Origin: Hawksworthiomyces lignivorus | Taxonomy: Eukaryota; Ascomycota; Sordariomycetes; Ophiostomatales; Ophiostomataceae | Direction of reading: 5' to 3' | Assembly: GCA_002917075.1 (NCBI GenBank) | Contig: NTMA01000025.1 | Span: 310,001 to 374,000, forward strand | Length of the DNA stretch: 64,000 nucleotides | In this document: piece after piece, positions 12,936-25,670 of the stretch | Layout of the letters: every line of letters starts with the position of its first letter | Numbering within the stretch: the first letter of the stretch is position 1 | Translations under genes and position numbers: made by a program | Notes under the pieces: model-generated | Told to the model about the DNA's origin: nothing | Databases searched by the model: none | What the model saw: the letters and a program-made list of their open reading frames with translations, nothing else

Positions 12936-15049
12936 CTATTTCTCATCTTTCTCATCTGGATGGCCGTTGTGTGCGCCCCTAGAGTTGGGTTTTGCAGCAC
13001 CATCCGGCGCTGAGATGGGCTCTTCCTGCGATTCGGCGCCATCGCCAACCCGGCCCCGCTTCGAATCCCTCTTGGTCTGCCGCCGCGCCTTGCGGAGAGC
13101 GTCTTTTGCGGCCTGCTCGTGCCGGTAGCGGATGCCGTTGCGCATGAGCAGCCACATGAGCGGCATAAAGGCCACGTAGAGCAGGCCCAGCAGCACAAAG
13201 GCCCAGCCGACGCCCATTCCTTCGATCATGGGCGCGATGACGGCGCTGAAGAGGGCGCCCAGGAGGCAGCGGGTCAGGTTGTTGGCGGCGACGGCGGCGC
13301 CGGCGTGGCCCGGCGAGACGTCGATGAGCAGCACGCTGGTGGTATTGCTGAAGCCGATCATGCCGACGCCGTAGAAGAACATGAGCACGCAGGGCACGGC
13401 CACAGACACGCGGCGCTGCAGCACCCAGCCCCAGCAGAGCATGACGACGGCCGCCAGCAGCGCGAGGGGCATGCCCACCTCGAGGCGCGCGCGCTCGATG
13501 GGGAAGTTGGAGAGGTCCGCCTGGCGGCCCTTGTCCACGGGCAGGCCCAAGCGGCGCGCGTGGCGACGGTAGTTCCAGTTCATGATGGGGCCAATGCCGA
13601 AGGCCGTAACCGTCGAGCCGGCTGCCATCGGTCTAATCACAGAAGAAAAAAAAATGGTTAGTCTCACTGGCCTTTTGTCTCCAGAAGAGTAAACAAGCTA
13701 ATCACAAAAACAAAAACCTACAAGTACATCAGTCCAATGACTAGGTCGTTGTAGCCGTAGATGGCGGCAAACTGAGACGGTAGCGAGACAGAGATGGAGT
13801 AGAACCCGGCGAAGACGATGGCACTGTAGGCCAGCAGGATACCAATCTCCTTCTCGAAGAGCATCAGCAGCGAGCGCAGCGGGTTGGGGAACTTGACCTT
13901 GAGCGGCTCGCGGATCGAACTGGCGCGCGTCGTCGTCGGCGTCAGCGAGGCCATGTGCTGCAGGTCGCCGCCAACGTCGCCCGTCCTCGCCCGCTTTTGC
14001 TGCACATGCTGTCGCCGGTGCCGCCGCCGCCGGTGCTCGCGTTTCCGCTTCCAGTCGATAAACAGCTGCGCAAACGTGCGGTACGTCGGGTGCGGCCGGA
14101 TGGAGCCGTCGCCGACGATGGTGCGGCAGGTCTCTGGCAAGAACAGAAGCAGAAACGCAAAGACGACGGCGGCCAGGATGACCAAGAACCAGAAAATGGA
14201 CCGCCAGCCCAGGTACTGCGACAGGATGCCGCCCAGGATGGGGCCCAGGGTGGGCGCCAGCACGATGGGCAGCACGGTGATGCCAATGTACTGGCCGCGC
14301 TCGGCGCTGGTGACAATGTCGGCGACGACGGCCTGGCACAGGGCCACGGTGCTGCTGGAGCCGGCCGACTGCAGGCAGCGCACGACCATGAGCGAGGCGT
14401 AGTTGCGGCTGAGCGCCAGCCCCACATTGGCCAGGATGTACACCACGAAGCACACCATGTAGGCTGGGCGGCGGCCCGCGCCGTCGGCCAGCCCGCCCAC
14501 GAACATGGGCGTGATGCCCTGCAGGATCATGTAGGTGGTCATGGTCAGGTTGACCTGCGTCGACGTGATGTGGAAATCCTCGGCGATGACGTTGAGCGCC
14601 GGCAGGTAGATCTGCGCCGTCACGGGCGAGAAGAAAGCCGCCACCGACACTGCCAGCACGATCAGCCGCTTCTGCCAGCGGGTGTAGATGGAGTACTGCG
14701 GAGGGACCACCACAGATTGCACCGCATCCAGCTGGTTGTCGCCATCGCCTTCGCCGCGATCTGAGGAGTCGTCGGCACCGTTGGCGTCGCCATCATCGGC
14801 ATCCGCTACCGGTTCTTCGCTTGGCGGTTCTGCTTTCCAGTGCGCCGATGATGCTTCGGCATCCTCGAGAGCAGACGAGGAAGCATCTGTGTTTCCGCTA
14901 AAATCGCTCATATTGTTGCTGTGCAAATTTCCGTGCTGGGTGCCTCCGTTGTCGTCGCTTGTTCTGTTTGCTGCCCTTGCCTTGGCTTCTGGCTGGTTAA
15001 TGGACGTCAACGATGGCTGCCATTGTGAGATTTCTGTTGATGATGTCAT
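12936..15049 (-). CDS. MFS transporter, DHA1 drug:H+ antiporter type
   Basis: Two exons (15049-13722 and 13632-12936) give 674 residues; the 88-bp intron uses GTAGGT/TAG. About 130 hydrophilic N-terminal residues rich in Asp/Ser/Glu come before the first of 12 predicted membrane segments. Typical DHA1 signatures are visible: LPALNVIAEDFHITSTQVNLT in TM1-TM2, the GGLADGAGRRPAY loop (MFS motif A), the VVRCLQSAGSSSTVAL segment, and GPILGGILSQYLGWRSIFWF (motif C region). A long His/Arg-rich cytoplasmic loop separates the two halves, and the C terminus is a charged tail. It most likely exports drugs or small organic molecules at the plasma membrane. Its 3' end faces that of the aldo-keto reductase 243 bp away, so the two genes do not share a promoter. 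Confidence 0.93.
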
Positions 15050-16511
15050 ACGTCAAATTTCCTCTCATTGTCTTCTGTCCCAGCCGCGACCTTGGATTGC
15101 TCGTAATAGAATATATCTCTTTACCCAGCCTGTATAAATGAGAGAGGACACAAAGACGATGTAAGGAGAAGAAATATGACAAAAGAAGTTGGAGCAAATG
15201 AATGGAACTTGTATCTGTGGAATGGTCTGGCATTACATGTGCCTCGCCAATTTTTTTTTCTCGTAGTGAAGCTTTCTACTGATTCCGTATGCCCTAAAAT
15301 TTCGTGATTGAACTCGACGGAAATTAGACGGTGATCTCCAGACAGATCTCAAAACAGCACGTCTAGCGTGGCGTGCGTCTGCCCAAAGCGCGAAAGGCGA
15401 ATTGAGTGACTTGGGGTTGGTCGCTCATGGTATCATTTTGCCTCTCGGCCCGAGGTCGGATACCTTATTTGGCGGATCCTTATCTAGATGTCTCTGCACG
15501 TTGGAAGTAGACAACGCCTTGTCGATGGGATCTACGTATATCGAGTAGAAGACAACTGTGTCTTTAGTTCGACTTCAGAGAAAACGTTGCACGATTGCCT
15601 TGTCTTGACTGCTTGTGAATGACGGATTGCATGCCGCAGACTTCGCCCAGGTTGAAGATGAAGCACTGAGTAGAAGAAATCACTGCTAGACTTCAAACCC
15701 GGAACATCCGGTATCATTTATGGGTGTTATTTACGTCGTACGCGGATGAACGGTCTGGTTAGAACTAAAACTTGCCGGTATCGCAACGGGCATCATTTTA
15801 CGCTCATCCTGTCCGCCTGTTGCAAGCATTAGTTGCATCACACGCAATTGGCTATTTTAATGGCGGGACGGGGTCTACCGACACGCGACAGTTGCGCCGT
15901 CCATACACGGTGGAAAGCGACGGCGACCGGGTTCACGACGCGGGCCGCTGAAAATAGTAATCATCAACTAAAAAACGTTTCCCCTGTCACCCTGTCGAAA
16001 AACTGAGAAGATATGCCAATCTGCGAGGAATAAAGTAGGTAACTAGTTTCAGAAAAGCAAGACGTGTATCATCGCTTCAAGTAGCTTGTTTTTGTACCGT
16101 TAGCCATTTCTTAGGAACTGCGAATCAAAACTCTCTTGGCTCCTTGCATACAGTCTTTTTTTTTTCTGAGCATTATCTCCGTCTTCCTCCAATTACTCTT
16201 ACATTTTCTTGTAAGTAGCTGGGAAAATACACGTCTGAATGTAATGTGCCCGGAAAAAAACGCTGAAGCTATTACTCGATCTTTTTTATTTTTATTTTTT
16301 ATTTTTATTTTTTTAATTTTTTTTTTTTTTTGCAAATATTTCGTCAACCAAAATCATTCATTAAGTCGTAATTCTTGAGCCTCGAAGGCGCTGTGCAGTG
16401 GCTTCTATATACAAATAAAAGAAATAAAAGCAAAAGAGTTCAACAACCGGCCTTCTCCTCTCCCTTCTCCGGCCATCATATCGTTTATGTATTCAGTTTA
16501 CCTGCCGGCAT
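15050..16511. other. Intergenic, AT-rich with T/A homopolymer tract
   Basis: Upstream of the DHA1 transporter and downstream of a Zn2Cys6 regulator. It holds a long T-rich tract at about 16282-16332, made of TTTTTA units. No coding frame has recognisable features. Confidence 0.6.
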
Positions 16512-19117
16512 TTAAGGCCGAGAATCTTGCGCGCCCGCTAAGTGTGATTCCATGGACCAGCCAAGGCCAGAAATCTGGGGAAGCTCATAGCTCGATGTTT
16601 CTATGGGGCTCGCTTCATCCAGCGCTAAAGATGACGCGTTGCTCAATTTCCGGAACGGCTGGCCGACCATGGACATCAGCTCGAGCGGAATCCGCGTGCG
16701 GTCAGCAGATACGTGAGCAGGTACAGCCCATAGCAGTGCAACGCTCTCGTAGGATTCTTCGCCTTGCAGTTGACCAGCCATTGCTGGGTGGCCTGCAAAT
16801 GGCGATGGAGCTTGCGAGAGCTCCAAAAATAGTGGAAATAGCAACCCGTAGAACTCCCTGGCTGCGTCGTCGACGTTGTTGTTAGGGTTCAGGATTCGAA
16901 GGCAGAACTCCGCTCTTTGGAGGTCGCCTTGCCACGTCTCCCAGCGGCAGCCATGTAACCGCTTCTGTGCAACAATGTGTAAGAGCACGATGCAGGACGC
17001 GTGTGCTTGAACTCTACTCAGTTGAATCTTTATGTAAATAAAAAGAATCAAAAGCATAATAAACGCTTCATAAGGGATTGTCCACGTACAATACGATCCA
17101 AGAACGCCCAAACATGGCTTCGTCCTGCAGAAGCGCAGAGAAAATATCCGCTGATGCCCGCGCTGCTTCAATGCCCTTATGGATCAGGCTGGTTGGGACC
17201 GCCTCAAGGCCCTCAGTCAAAATCTGCTGTGTCGCTTGGAGATTCAGTACATGGCTGTACTGGGATGCCATGCGGCGGTACACCAATAAAACAGCACCCA
17301 TGTAAAGAAGGTGGAGATGGTAAACGGATTTTCGCCCGTCGACAGAAAGCATCGTATCATTAACGCGTGTCAGGCGTATCTGCAGCGGCAGCTTGTCGTG
17401 CCAGTCCTGCAGGTCTCTCATGACAGACTCGAACGAGAGCACTGTGATTTTCTTAAAGGTTAAGTACACTCGGAGAATTTCAACTCGAAGAATAGATATC
17501 TTTGCAAACTCTGTCTGCAAGACTACAATTTCGTTAGCACCCCATACCTCTGTAAACGGAAAAGACGAAATGTAAAGTAGGCAAATGCCTCCCGCCTTAC
17601 TTTCTCCAGTGTCTGGGAAGCTCTCAAATTCCATCGCAGAGGCCTAAACAGATTTGTTAGATATACAAGAGACTAGAATCATAAGCATTAATAGGATGAC
17701 TCACGCTGGATTTTTCATATTCAATCTCCTGGCCGGTTAATGAACACACGGTAAAGGCAAGCCAGCTAGGAAACAGTCAGTGATGATGGCCGTGAAATTA
17801 TGAGGTAAAATATGGCTTGCCATGACATGAATACCAACGTCCTCCAGGCTCTCCGGTGTCTTGTCCATTCAGAGGGTGGCATATTTGGGTCATTTGATGT
17901 TTTGCTAGCGAGGCCGCTTTTCCGACTCAGTCTCAAACCGATTCCTACTTGGGCGTTAGAAAGATAAGGCATAATTAGCATAGATATTTTTGGTCATACC
18001 AATCCAGATGAGAGCCACGTTATTTCTGTTCATGATGTTGAACATGGCTAGAAGTGCAGCAAGTTTCGTGGCAAGGAAAGGCGATTTTTCCATGATGAGC
18101 TCAAAATTCTGCTTTGCGATGCTGTAGACATCATTGACGGCAGATGACGCAAAGGAGTTGGGCGAAAACTGCATACCAATAGCAGCCACGCCGGCCAGAC
18201 ACGACAAGGCGACTGCTCTATCATCCGCCGTGATGGTTGCTGCCGAAGCAGCCGTCGTGCGCTCATACGCAACATCGCAGAAGCGGGTCGTCTCCTCTTC
18301 AGAGAACACGTGGAACAACTTCGCCTTGTTGGCGTAAAACTCGGCAATAGCTCTCAATGTAGTGGGATGGTTGGGGAACGTAAGCTCCAAGACTATTGAC
18401 GAGGCAGAGTTGGTCCTTATGCGGATGGAGGACGGCTGTCCAGCTGCGAGAGGCGGACTCATGCTCATCTCGCGACCGGATCCGACGCTCACGCTTCGCC
18501 CTGGGCTTATGCTGGGACTTGGCTCCACGCTGGCCGACCCCTGGGCAGTTGCGATTACACCACTAATACTTGTTGTAGATGAGGATGGCACGGCGCTCGG
18601 CGCAGATGCGGAGGAAGGGCTTTTGCCTCCCTCTTCGCGGAGCATGGCTATTGGATCGTCCGTCGTGCGAAGCCGCTGCAGCAGGCGCTCAGCCTCAGCC
18701 GGCGTCGCTGAGCGCAGAGACGCAAAGATGGTCTCCAGAGCGGCTAGGCGAGCGCGCATTGCTGCCTGCAGCGACTGCCCGGCCTCGCCCTCGTAGCCGC
18801 ATGGCCGGTTCCGGTCGATGCAATTTCCGCACCGAGGCCGGCCACCATCGCACTAGATCAATGGCCTGTTAATTTCTCGCATACTTGCTGATGGTCCAGG
18901 AAATTCCCTACGCATTGTTTTAGGAAAGACCGCGAAACATTACCTTTGCCTTCATTTGCCGGCACATTTGGCATGCCTGAGGAACGCTGCGAATACGTTT
19001 CAAGAGTCGCCTCTGGGACGACACAGGCGGTCCCGCAGAGCCTTCCTCATCACGAGGATCTTCAGGTTCTTTTCCCTTCCTGCCTGGCGCGGGCAAGATT
19101 GTTCTGAAGGTTGACAT
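16512..19117 (-). CDS. Zn2Cys6 transcription factor with fungal-specific regulatory domain
   Basis: Six exons (19117-18944, 18852-18000, 17944-17827, 17765-17705, 17643-17090, 17013-16512) add up to 753 residues in one frame. The first intron splits the zinc cluster, which reads C-X2-C-X6-C-X6-C-X2-C-X6-C (ACQMCRQMKAK / CDGGRPRCGNCIDRNRPC). A Leu-rich coiled segment and a Ser/Pro linker follow. The middle homology region (Fungal_trans) runs from about residue 210 (LRAIAEFYANKAKLFHVF) on. The donor of intron 3 (GTCATG at 17826) is not consensus; it was chosen because only it joins RRAWRTLVF to WLAFTVCSLTGQE in frame, so this junction is the weak point. The gene has no obvious divergent partner, so its targets cannot be inferred. 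Confidence 0.82.
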
Positions 19118-21941
19118 TCTTTTTACCAATACTGCTAAGGTTTTGGCAAAAGAGAGAATACGCAACCAGGCGAGATAATTAAAGAAAAGAGAAATGAAGC
19201 AGGATAAATAAATTTAGACAGCGGGAAATTCGTCGACATGTACCAAGCGATGACGCAGGCAAAGTCTGCGTTCTGGGGAAATGGGCTGTTTTTGAGAAGG
19301 CGCAGATCTTGAAAAGATGTAAAGACCCGACGCCGTGGAAAGCAGGATGATCAGGGGTCCTTGGTTGGCTCTCCAGTCCAAGACAAGTTCATCGAGCTTG
19401 TCGATTGGTACATCCCTGCAATTGAGTTGAAGATCGCACGTACTGTCCGGCGCCAAAGTCATGTACATATACATGTGCACCGAGAGGTGGATATACAGAC
19501 TAGAACTTCGAGAAGAGTGGACAAGCTACGCTTGATCAGCCCCCCATGTATTTCCCGGTGGCAAGACTGTCATGTTGGTTTGTTGACCCATTCCACTTGT
19601 ATGAAGCTTCATTGCCATTTCGGGATTGAGATAGACATGTGTGTGGCTCGGCAGGTAAATCGTGTCCATCTTCCTTGCGGTGCTCAGAAGCGTCGCTAAA
19701 TAGACCTTGCTTTGCCGTTTTTGCAAATACCGGATTTTGTCTCTTTCCCACACATGGAAGAAAAGGGGGATGAAGATGTGGATCTTCCCAGTTAACCATC
19801 TTTATTTGGCTCGCTGTCAGACGCAGTAAATGTACGGAACAATACTGCCATTTCTATTTTCCTAACCTGGAACGTCGCTTACGTCGTAATCCTGCACTTC
19901 GTATACGAAGTAATTTCTCCTTACCCGTACAGACACGCAAGGATAGAGAGAGAAGGGGGGGTTGTTCAATGAACATGGGTATTACACCATGTTATTGTCG
20001 CTGAACTACGGAGTATGAGTGCCAAATCAAATAGAGACCGCTTTGAGACGATCCAGGCTGGTGAGAACTGTAGAGAGATGAGTGGAGTGAGTGGGATCGA
20101 GTGGATTTGCACGGGATTGCGGGTGGGTTGAGCTGTGTAGGAATAAAATCGTATGCTTACTCTATGCGAAGAAAAACTTGGCCAGGCTAGCCTAAGAAAA
20201 AGAAAATAAAAAAGACAAAAAAAAAAGAAACAATAAAAAGAAGAGTAAAAAGCAAGCGCAAAACGGGTGAGGTTTTTGGTTACTTTCCAGTGGCTCCACG
20301 GTCTTTCCCTTCTTCGTCGTGCCACGCGACTCAGGTCTCCCCGCCCCTCCCTCTTCCTGCTGGCGGAAACTTAAGACCGTTTTAAAGCTCGCGGTCTAGG
20401 CTCCTGCCTCAAGAAAATCCAAGGAATTTTGGAAGGGTCCAGGCTCTCCCGCGTACTTGCCGCTGCTTCCGCAAGCTGTGAATGGCCGCATTCGTGTGTT
20501 CTTTCCCTTGTCGGGAAAGTGTCCGACGAGGATGGGATTCGCTGTTTCTCGTTTCGTGTAAAGGGGCATTTGTCTGGTCATGGTGTCTCGATCACCTAAC
20601 CCGCAGAAGTTTCCTTTTACGGAGTCGTTGCTTTCTTTTTTTACGCATGCGTATCAGATCCGCATTTCAGCCTTCTGGCCGCCTTTTATTTTTCCTCGTC
20701 TTCTTTTTGTCCTGCGCGCCTTTTCTATCATATTTCGGTCTCCCTCTTCATTTCGTCTTCGCCTGAACCCGCCTTGGCCTGTCATTTCTTTCTACTCATA
20801 TTCTCCTACTAACCCTTCCATTGGCTTCTGGCCTTTTATTCGCCAATGCACGGACAGCGAAAGCGCCTAAGCAAACTGGTAAGAGGATGGGGACCTGACC
20901 TTAGCTCAAACTCGACATTTGCTACGTTGTCTGAGTCGTCGGCCAGCGCCGAATGCATTTTCTACCTTGGGGGCCAACTCTGCAACAACTGGTTTGTGAT
21001 TCACTGCGATTTCGCCCGCCTCCATTAATATCACAGCCATTTTTTATGTGTCTGCTCTCCTGATATCTCCGTCTCTTTGTTTAGCATTCTGCCTTTTTCT
21101 ACTTCCTTTCTTTTCGGGTTTCTCTCATTCTTTCTTTTTTTTGCCTCCTTTCGCTTCCTTTAACATGCTGTTTTCCATGTCTCAACCATTTTCACCAAGA
21201 GCGCGATTTTCCCCCACCGCCTCATAATGAGGTGCAAGCAAGAAGCAAGCACGAGCGCACACCGCAGTACTTCTAGATCCCTTGGCAAATTGGATGCCTA
21301 CAAATACACGCGCTGCAGTTGTAGAACTGCACCATGAAGCACAAAACTATTCGAATTGTACAGGTACATGTAGATGCTCTAACCAAGCTGCCGGTTTTTT
21401 TTGCCACCCCGCAGGGGTAAAGACAGACTGGTCGGTACCGCTCGCGGCTACATTTTGTGCATTGCCGGCGTGAACGGGCTGAGCAAGCCACGTCGTCAGA
21501 CTTTCCCAAAGCGTTGCTTTGGGATTGGCTCACGCTCATGACTCCCAATATACTATGGGCTTTTTTTCGTCTCCTATCTTGGACAGGTCTCTATTCGGGC
21601 TGAACCAAGACTTATATTGTGTTTGATGTTATTCAGTATACACACCATTTGTTATTATGGCCGCCATCTTGTGCTGCTCGCTAACATGGTACACATGTAT
21701 ACTCAAATGCAAAGAATCACGCAGTGTTTGCTCAATTGAGTAATGTATTCGCCGGTGGCCATTCCTTTCTATCTTCTGTCTAAAAGGTAACAAGAGTACA
21801 AGTGCTTCGGATATAGAAAAAAGATGAGGCAACAACAACCCCCCCCCCCAAAAAATACCCTCTTCCGACTTCAGCTGAATATGTTGACAAATATTCGTCG
21901 ACTAGCGAAGCTTTTTTTATTGATTCTTTTGGGAGGGCCTG
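19118..21941. other. 2.8-kb gene-free region with pyrimidine-rich plus-strand tract
   Basis: Between two minus-strand genes. Positions ~20580-21180 are strongly C/T-rich on the plus strand, like the leader of a highly expressed fungal gene. An ATG at 20846 in good context is followed after 11 codons by a GTAAGA at 20879. I could not extend this into a believable protein. An A-rich tract lies at ~20190-20250 and a C run at 21840-21849. No RNA gene recognised. Confidence 0.5.
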
Positions 21942-23213
21942 TCACATGAACTTGCTGGGAATAATCTTTGCTCGTTTCATGTGATCAAACACGCGGCCCC
22001 AAGCGTACGTGCTATCGCGCTCCTCTTTGAAGCCGGCGACGTCGTACATCTTGGTCATGTCGTACTGGCGGTCCTGGTCGAACAGAGACACTAAGAAGTA
22101 CTCGAAGCCTGGGTGAATGAGTGGATTGTCAGCATGACCGGCCTGCAGGCTGTACTTCTTTTCCATGCTGTTCCACACGTCAATGTGGCCGCGGATGTAG
22201 CTGCGGATCTCAATGGGGTTATCCTCGGGCTTCTTGACGCCCTTCAGACCGAAAAGCGCACATAGATCTGGCCACCGGGTCTCCCACGCGCGAGGCGTGC
22301 GCTCGTCGGCCACATTGAACGCTTCCCCCTTGGCACTGCGGTACTTGGGGTGCAGCTCGACGTGCAGCGTCTGGCGCGCGATCATCTCAGCGCTTGAATC
22401 AATACTCTTGGCCACCCAGCTCTTGGCAGTGCCGGGGAAGGGGCATTCGGCACCAGCACCATTGATCTCGCGATAGAGGCTGAGAAAGATGCCAATGGAC
22501 GAGCCGAGGGAGTAGAAGTTGTGATTGGGCACGAATCCAATGATAATGTCGGGCCGGGTGTCGATCCAGCCCCACTTCTTGTCCTTGGAATACTCCTCCA
22601 GGAAGTCGAGCTGGGGCAGATAGAAGAGACCATCGCTGTCTGGCGGCACCATGCGCGGTAGGGTCTCGGCCAGGGGCGGGATCATATTCTTGGGCCTATT
22701 GTCCAGCAGGTGACAGCCGTAGTGCTTAGCGCCGGTCTGCAGGATGACGGACTCGAGTTTTGGGCAAAGATGGTCTGAGGCAAGGACGGCGCGCTTGAAC
22801 ATCTCGACATTCTCTGTGGTTTGGACCGCATCATCAGTGCTAGCCTTGTACGCTAGGTTTTGTGGCAGGATGCATTAGTAAGGAGGCTCCTTTCTTAGGC
22901 TTCAGTCAAGATGTGCAGAGGGAGACGAACCGAAGAACAGGCTATCGGTCACCTTGTCGAGGTTGGGAATCTTTTCCTTCATTTCCTTCTCCACGTCTTC
23001 TAGTGTCCCTTTTAAGAGGTCAATGCCAGACACGATAGACAGACGATCATCCTTGGGCCAAAACGACTGCTCTAGGCTCAGTGGTCGGTTCGTCAGGGCA
23101 ATAACACCGCCCCAGATGCCCTTCTCGGGGTAGTCATTCAAGATCTCGTTAACAACAGACCAACCCGTTACTCCGCTGGCACCAAATACAATGGCATATT
23201 TCAGATCAGCCAT
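21942..23213 (-). CDS. PRISE-like atypical short-chain dehydrogenase/reductase (enone reductase family)
   Basis: Two exons (23213-22931, 22852-21942) give 397 residues. The N-terminal Rossmann motif VFGASGVTGWSVV binds NADP(H). The family-specific blocks ILQTGAKHYGCHLL, FYLPQLDFLEEY (carrying the catalytic Tyr position) and RPDIIIGFVPNHNFYS place it with progesterone 5-beta-reductase/iridoid-synthase-like enzymes, which reduce activated C=C bonds of enones. Many fungal members are found singly or in secondary-metabolite clusters (for example SirQ-like proteins). The intron is 78 bp with a GTTCGT donor and joins LFF to AYKAS. The nearest neighbour is a zinc-less MDR reductase 1.3 kb upstream on the same strand; both are reductases of activated double bonds or carbonyls, but no scaffold enzyme is nearby, so I do not call a biosynthetic cluster. 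Confidence 0.9.
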
Positions 23214-24545
23214 TTTCCTATTTTACTTTGGTTTTCTCTCTTCTCTCTTTCACAAGGCGGCTGAAGATTTGATGGCTGGCAGCACGTTTGCGTATACCGA
23301 AATAAGCTGTGAGCGGCTCTACGAATGTCTACACCAGGAGTACTAACGGCCAAGGGAGCTCTCTTATACAAAAAAATAAGAACGGGGCTTTATAGTTTAC
23401 CATGCGCAAACCCCTCAGCTTCTTCGCGATGGCTGCTCGATGAAGCATCACGAAGGGTGTGCTTTTCTCTGCTGTTTCTTTTTTGCCCCACATAGCCAGC
23501 TTACATGTGGGGTCGCTGATCGATTCCCTCTTGTTCGTTAGGCAGATGTTATCCGAACGGGGACTCCGCGCAGTACAAAGCCAGTATACATCTAAATTAG
23601 GAAAGAAATTGTTAAAGTAAACGAAGAGAAGCTAATAGCGCTAAACTGTGAAACAAGCACACAGATGGCTGCAAAATGATGTGTAGTCTGCTGTATGTCA
23701 AAGACAACGGGAACTTGCAGGAACTAAAGGCCACGGCTGAGCCTAAGTAACAAGAAACAGCAGGGCTCTCCTGAGACTTGAAACTAGCTGACAGATTCCT
23801 TTGCTCTCAGATCAAACTGCTTGTGATGATCAGCCAGATGAAGCAATTGCATCGTCGTGCTCACTGTAAAATGCAAAGAGGGGAAATGGGAGGAGGCTCT
23901 AGAGCACTGCATCAGAAACAAGTGAACAAAACCCCTCTTATTTGGAAGTCATCCATCTCTTCGGATCAAGCATCCGCTCCACATTCTCCACTCTTCAAGA
24001 TCTAATCTACAACAATGGAATGCTCCATGATGCTCTCACTGGGAGTGCGGGGTTCATTGACGTATTCTGCAATGTAGACCTATCAACGGGTCATTTCACT
24101 GTCTCGCTGCAAGACCTGGAAATCGGATACGTAGCCGTCCCTGCTTTTGGTTATTATTCCTCTCCTATATCCCGAGCATCCGATGCAAAGGATGTACATG
24201 AAATTAAGCGCTTATATAGCACATACAAAGCACTTGTAATAAAGCTTAAAGTCTCAATTCTTAAAAATCTCTGAGCAAATAAGGTTGGCACCTAACATTT
24301 CTTAGGTCATTACTTGTCTCCATATTTCTTATATGATATCAATCTGTGCCAAAACCCAATCCATCTTTAACCAAAAACAAAACAAAATATGAAAATAACA
24401 AATTCTTGGAGCAATTTCGCGCAGAGCTAACCTAAAGTGTACGTGTCCTAATCTTTTCAGTCATGAAGCTAGTGAGAGCAAAATATGTAGGAGCCTAAGT
24501 GTAATGGCACATCGACGTTGCGCAGGCCTCTACGGGCACTATTAA
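23214..24545. other. Intergenic, no gene seen
   Basis: Upstream of the PRISE-like gene and downstream of the MDR reductase. Moderately AT-rich. A 110-codon plus-strand open frame near 23942-24274 shows no domain, composition or codon use typical of the neighbouring genes, so I leave it out. Confidence 0.55.
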
Positions 24546-25670
24546 TCACGGCGTGAAGACGACGGCGGAGCCGGCGGCAGCGAATTCTGCCGCTGCGTCG
24601 AATGCTTCTCTCCAGGCCTCCAATCCGTAAGCTTTTGTGGTTACGAGATCCTGTCCTTTTGGCAACAGCCCGCTCTCCAACATCTTGATAAACTGTAGCA
24701 TGTCTTCGCGGCTGTACATCAGCTTGCCTCTGAGTGAGATGTTCTTTGAGAGCACCGCCCCCATGGGCAGGGGGTCTTCGCAGATGCCCATCAGGCTGAC
24801 GCGCCCGCCGGCGCGCAGCGCCAAGATTGCGCTGCGCAGGTGCGTCGACTTGGCAGCCGGCGGCGGCGTGAAATCAAGGACGGCGTCGAGGGTGCCGCAC
24901 GCTTGTAGCGCTGCAGTGTCCGCGGCGACGTCGCCGGTAACGACGACGGTCTCGATGCGCGCGGCTGGCGCGCCCTGAAGCACAAACGCCTTGAGCTGCG
25001 CCAGCTTGGCAGCATCGCGGCCAAGGGCGATCACGCGCGCGCCCATGGCGACGGTGACCTGCACACCGGCGCCGCCAAAGCCGCCAGTGGCCGGAAAGAT
25101 GGCGACGGTCTCGCCTGGCTCGAGGCGGATGTCACGCAGGCCGCCAAACGGCACGAGCAGGTGGGGCAGGTGCATCAGGTCGCGCGGCGTGTAGCCCAGG
25201 CCGCCGACCGCGCCGCACAGCCGCGCCTCGTCTAGCGGGATGCAGTTCTCTAGCGGCACCGCCGCATACTCGGCGTAGGTGCCGTCGCGCCACACGTCGC
25301 GCATCAGCTTGCGGCTGCCGGCCGTCGACCCCTCGTTGACCGCCGACAGAAACATGGCGCCTGGGTCGTCGCGAGCGCGCACGACGCAATCCACAAAGAC
25401 TAGCTGGCCCGGCGCGAGCAGCGTGGCGTCGGGGCCCACGGCGGCCACGCGCGCCACCGCGCTGCTGCCCCCGACAATCGGCGTTGGATATGCGTAGTGG
25501 CGCGTCCCGTCGTAGATCTCGCGTGTGTAAGACAGGACCCCGGCCACGAGGACGCGAATCACGACACTACCAGGGCCCGGAGCCGGCGTCGGGCGCATCT
25601 TAAGCTGGAAGGCTGCCCCCGCCGTCTCCTGGACGAGGGCGCGATGCTCAGAAGGAAGGTTAGTTGCCAT
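24546..25670 (-). CDS. MDR superfamily NAD(P)H reductase, zinc-independent (quinone-oxidoreductase-like)
   Basis: A single exon of 374 residues. The N-terminal GroES-like domain (about residues 10-150) is followed by a Rossmann fold with the motif ATGGFGGAGVQV and the dinucleotide-loop region GARVIALGRDAAKL. The catalytic-zinc GHE motif of alcohol dehydrogenases is replaced by VGGSS and the usual Cys ligand is missing, so a zinc-independent reductase of quinones or alpha,beta-unsaturated carbonyls is more likely than a classical alcohol dehydrogenase. The ATG at 25670 (MATNLPSEHRAL) fits the family start; an in-frame codon 45 bp upstream would add an unsupported 15-residue extension. GC is much higher than in the surrounding AT-rich spacers. 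Confidence 0.88.
   Translation of the reverse strand: MATNLPSEHRALVQETAGAAFQLKMRPTPAPGPGSVVIRVLVAGVLSYTREIYDGTRHYAYPTPIVGGSSAVARVAAVGPDATLLAPGQLVFVDCVVRARDDPGAMFLSAVNEGSTAGSRKLMRDVWRDGTYAEYAAVPLENCIPLDEARLCGAVGGLGYTPRDLMHLPHLLVPFGGLRDIRLEPGETVAIFPATGGFGGAGVQVTVAMGARVIALGRDAAKLAQLKAFVLQGAPAARIETVVVTGDVAADTAALQACGTLDAVLDFTPPPAAKSTHLRSAILALRAGGRVSLMGICEDPLPMGAVLSKNISLRGKLMYSREDMLQFIKMLESGLLPKGQDLVTTKAYGLEAWREAFDAAAEFAAAGSAVVFTP

Noticed and set aside
19896..19911. ACTTCGTATACGAAGT, a perfect 16-bp palindrome resembling the arms of loxP
   Set aside because: It has no 8-bp spacer and incomplete arms, so it is not a loxP site; an isolated 16-bp palindrome of this kind can arise by chance.
21942..25670. 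Idea that the PRISE-like and MDR reductases form a secondary-metabolite cluster
   Set aside because: No backbone synthase, P450 or transporter adjoins them, and 1.3 kb of empty DNA separates the two.
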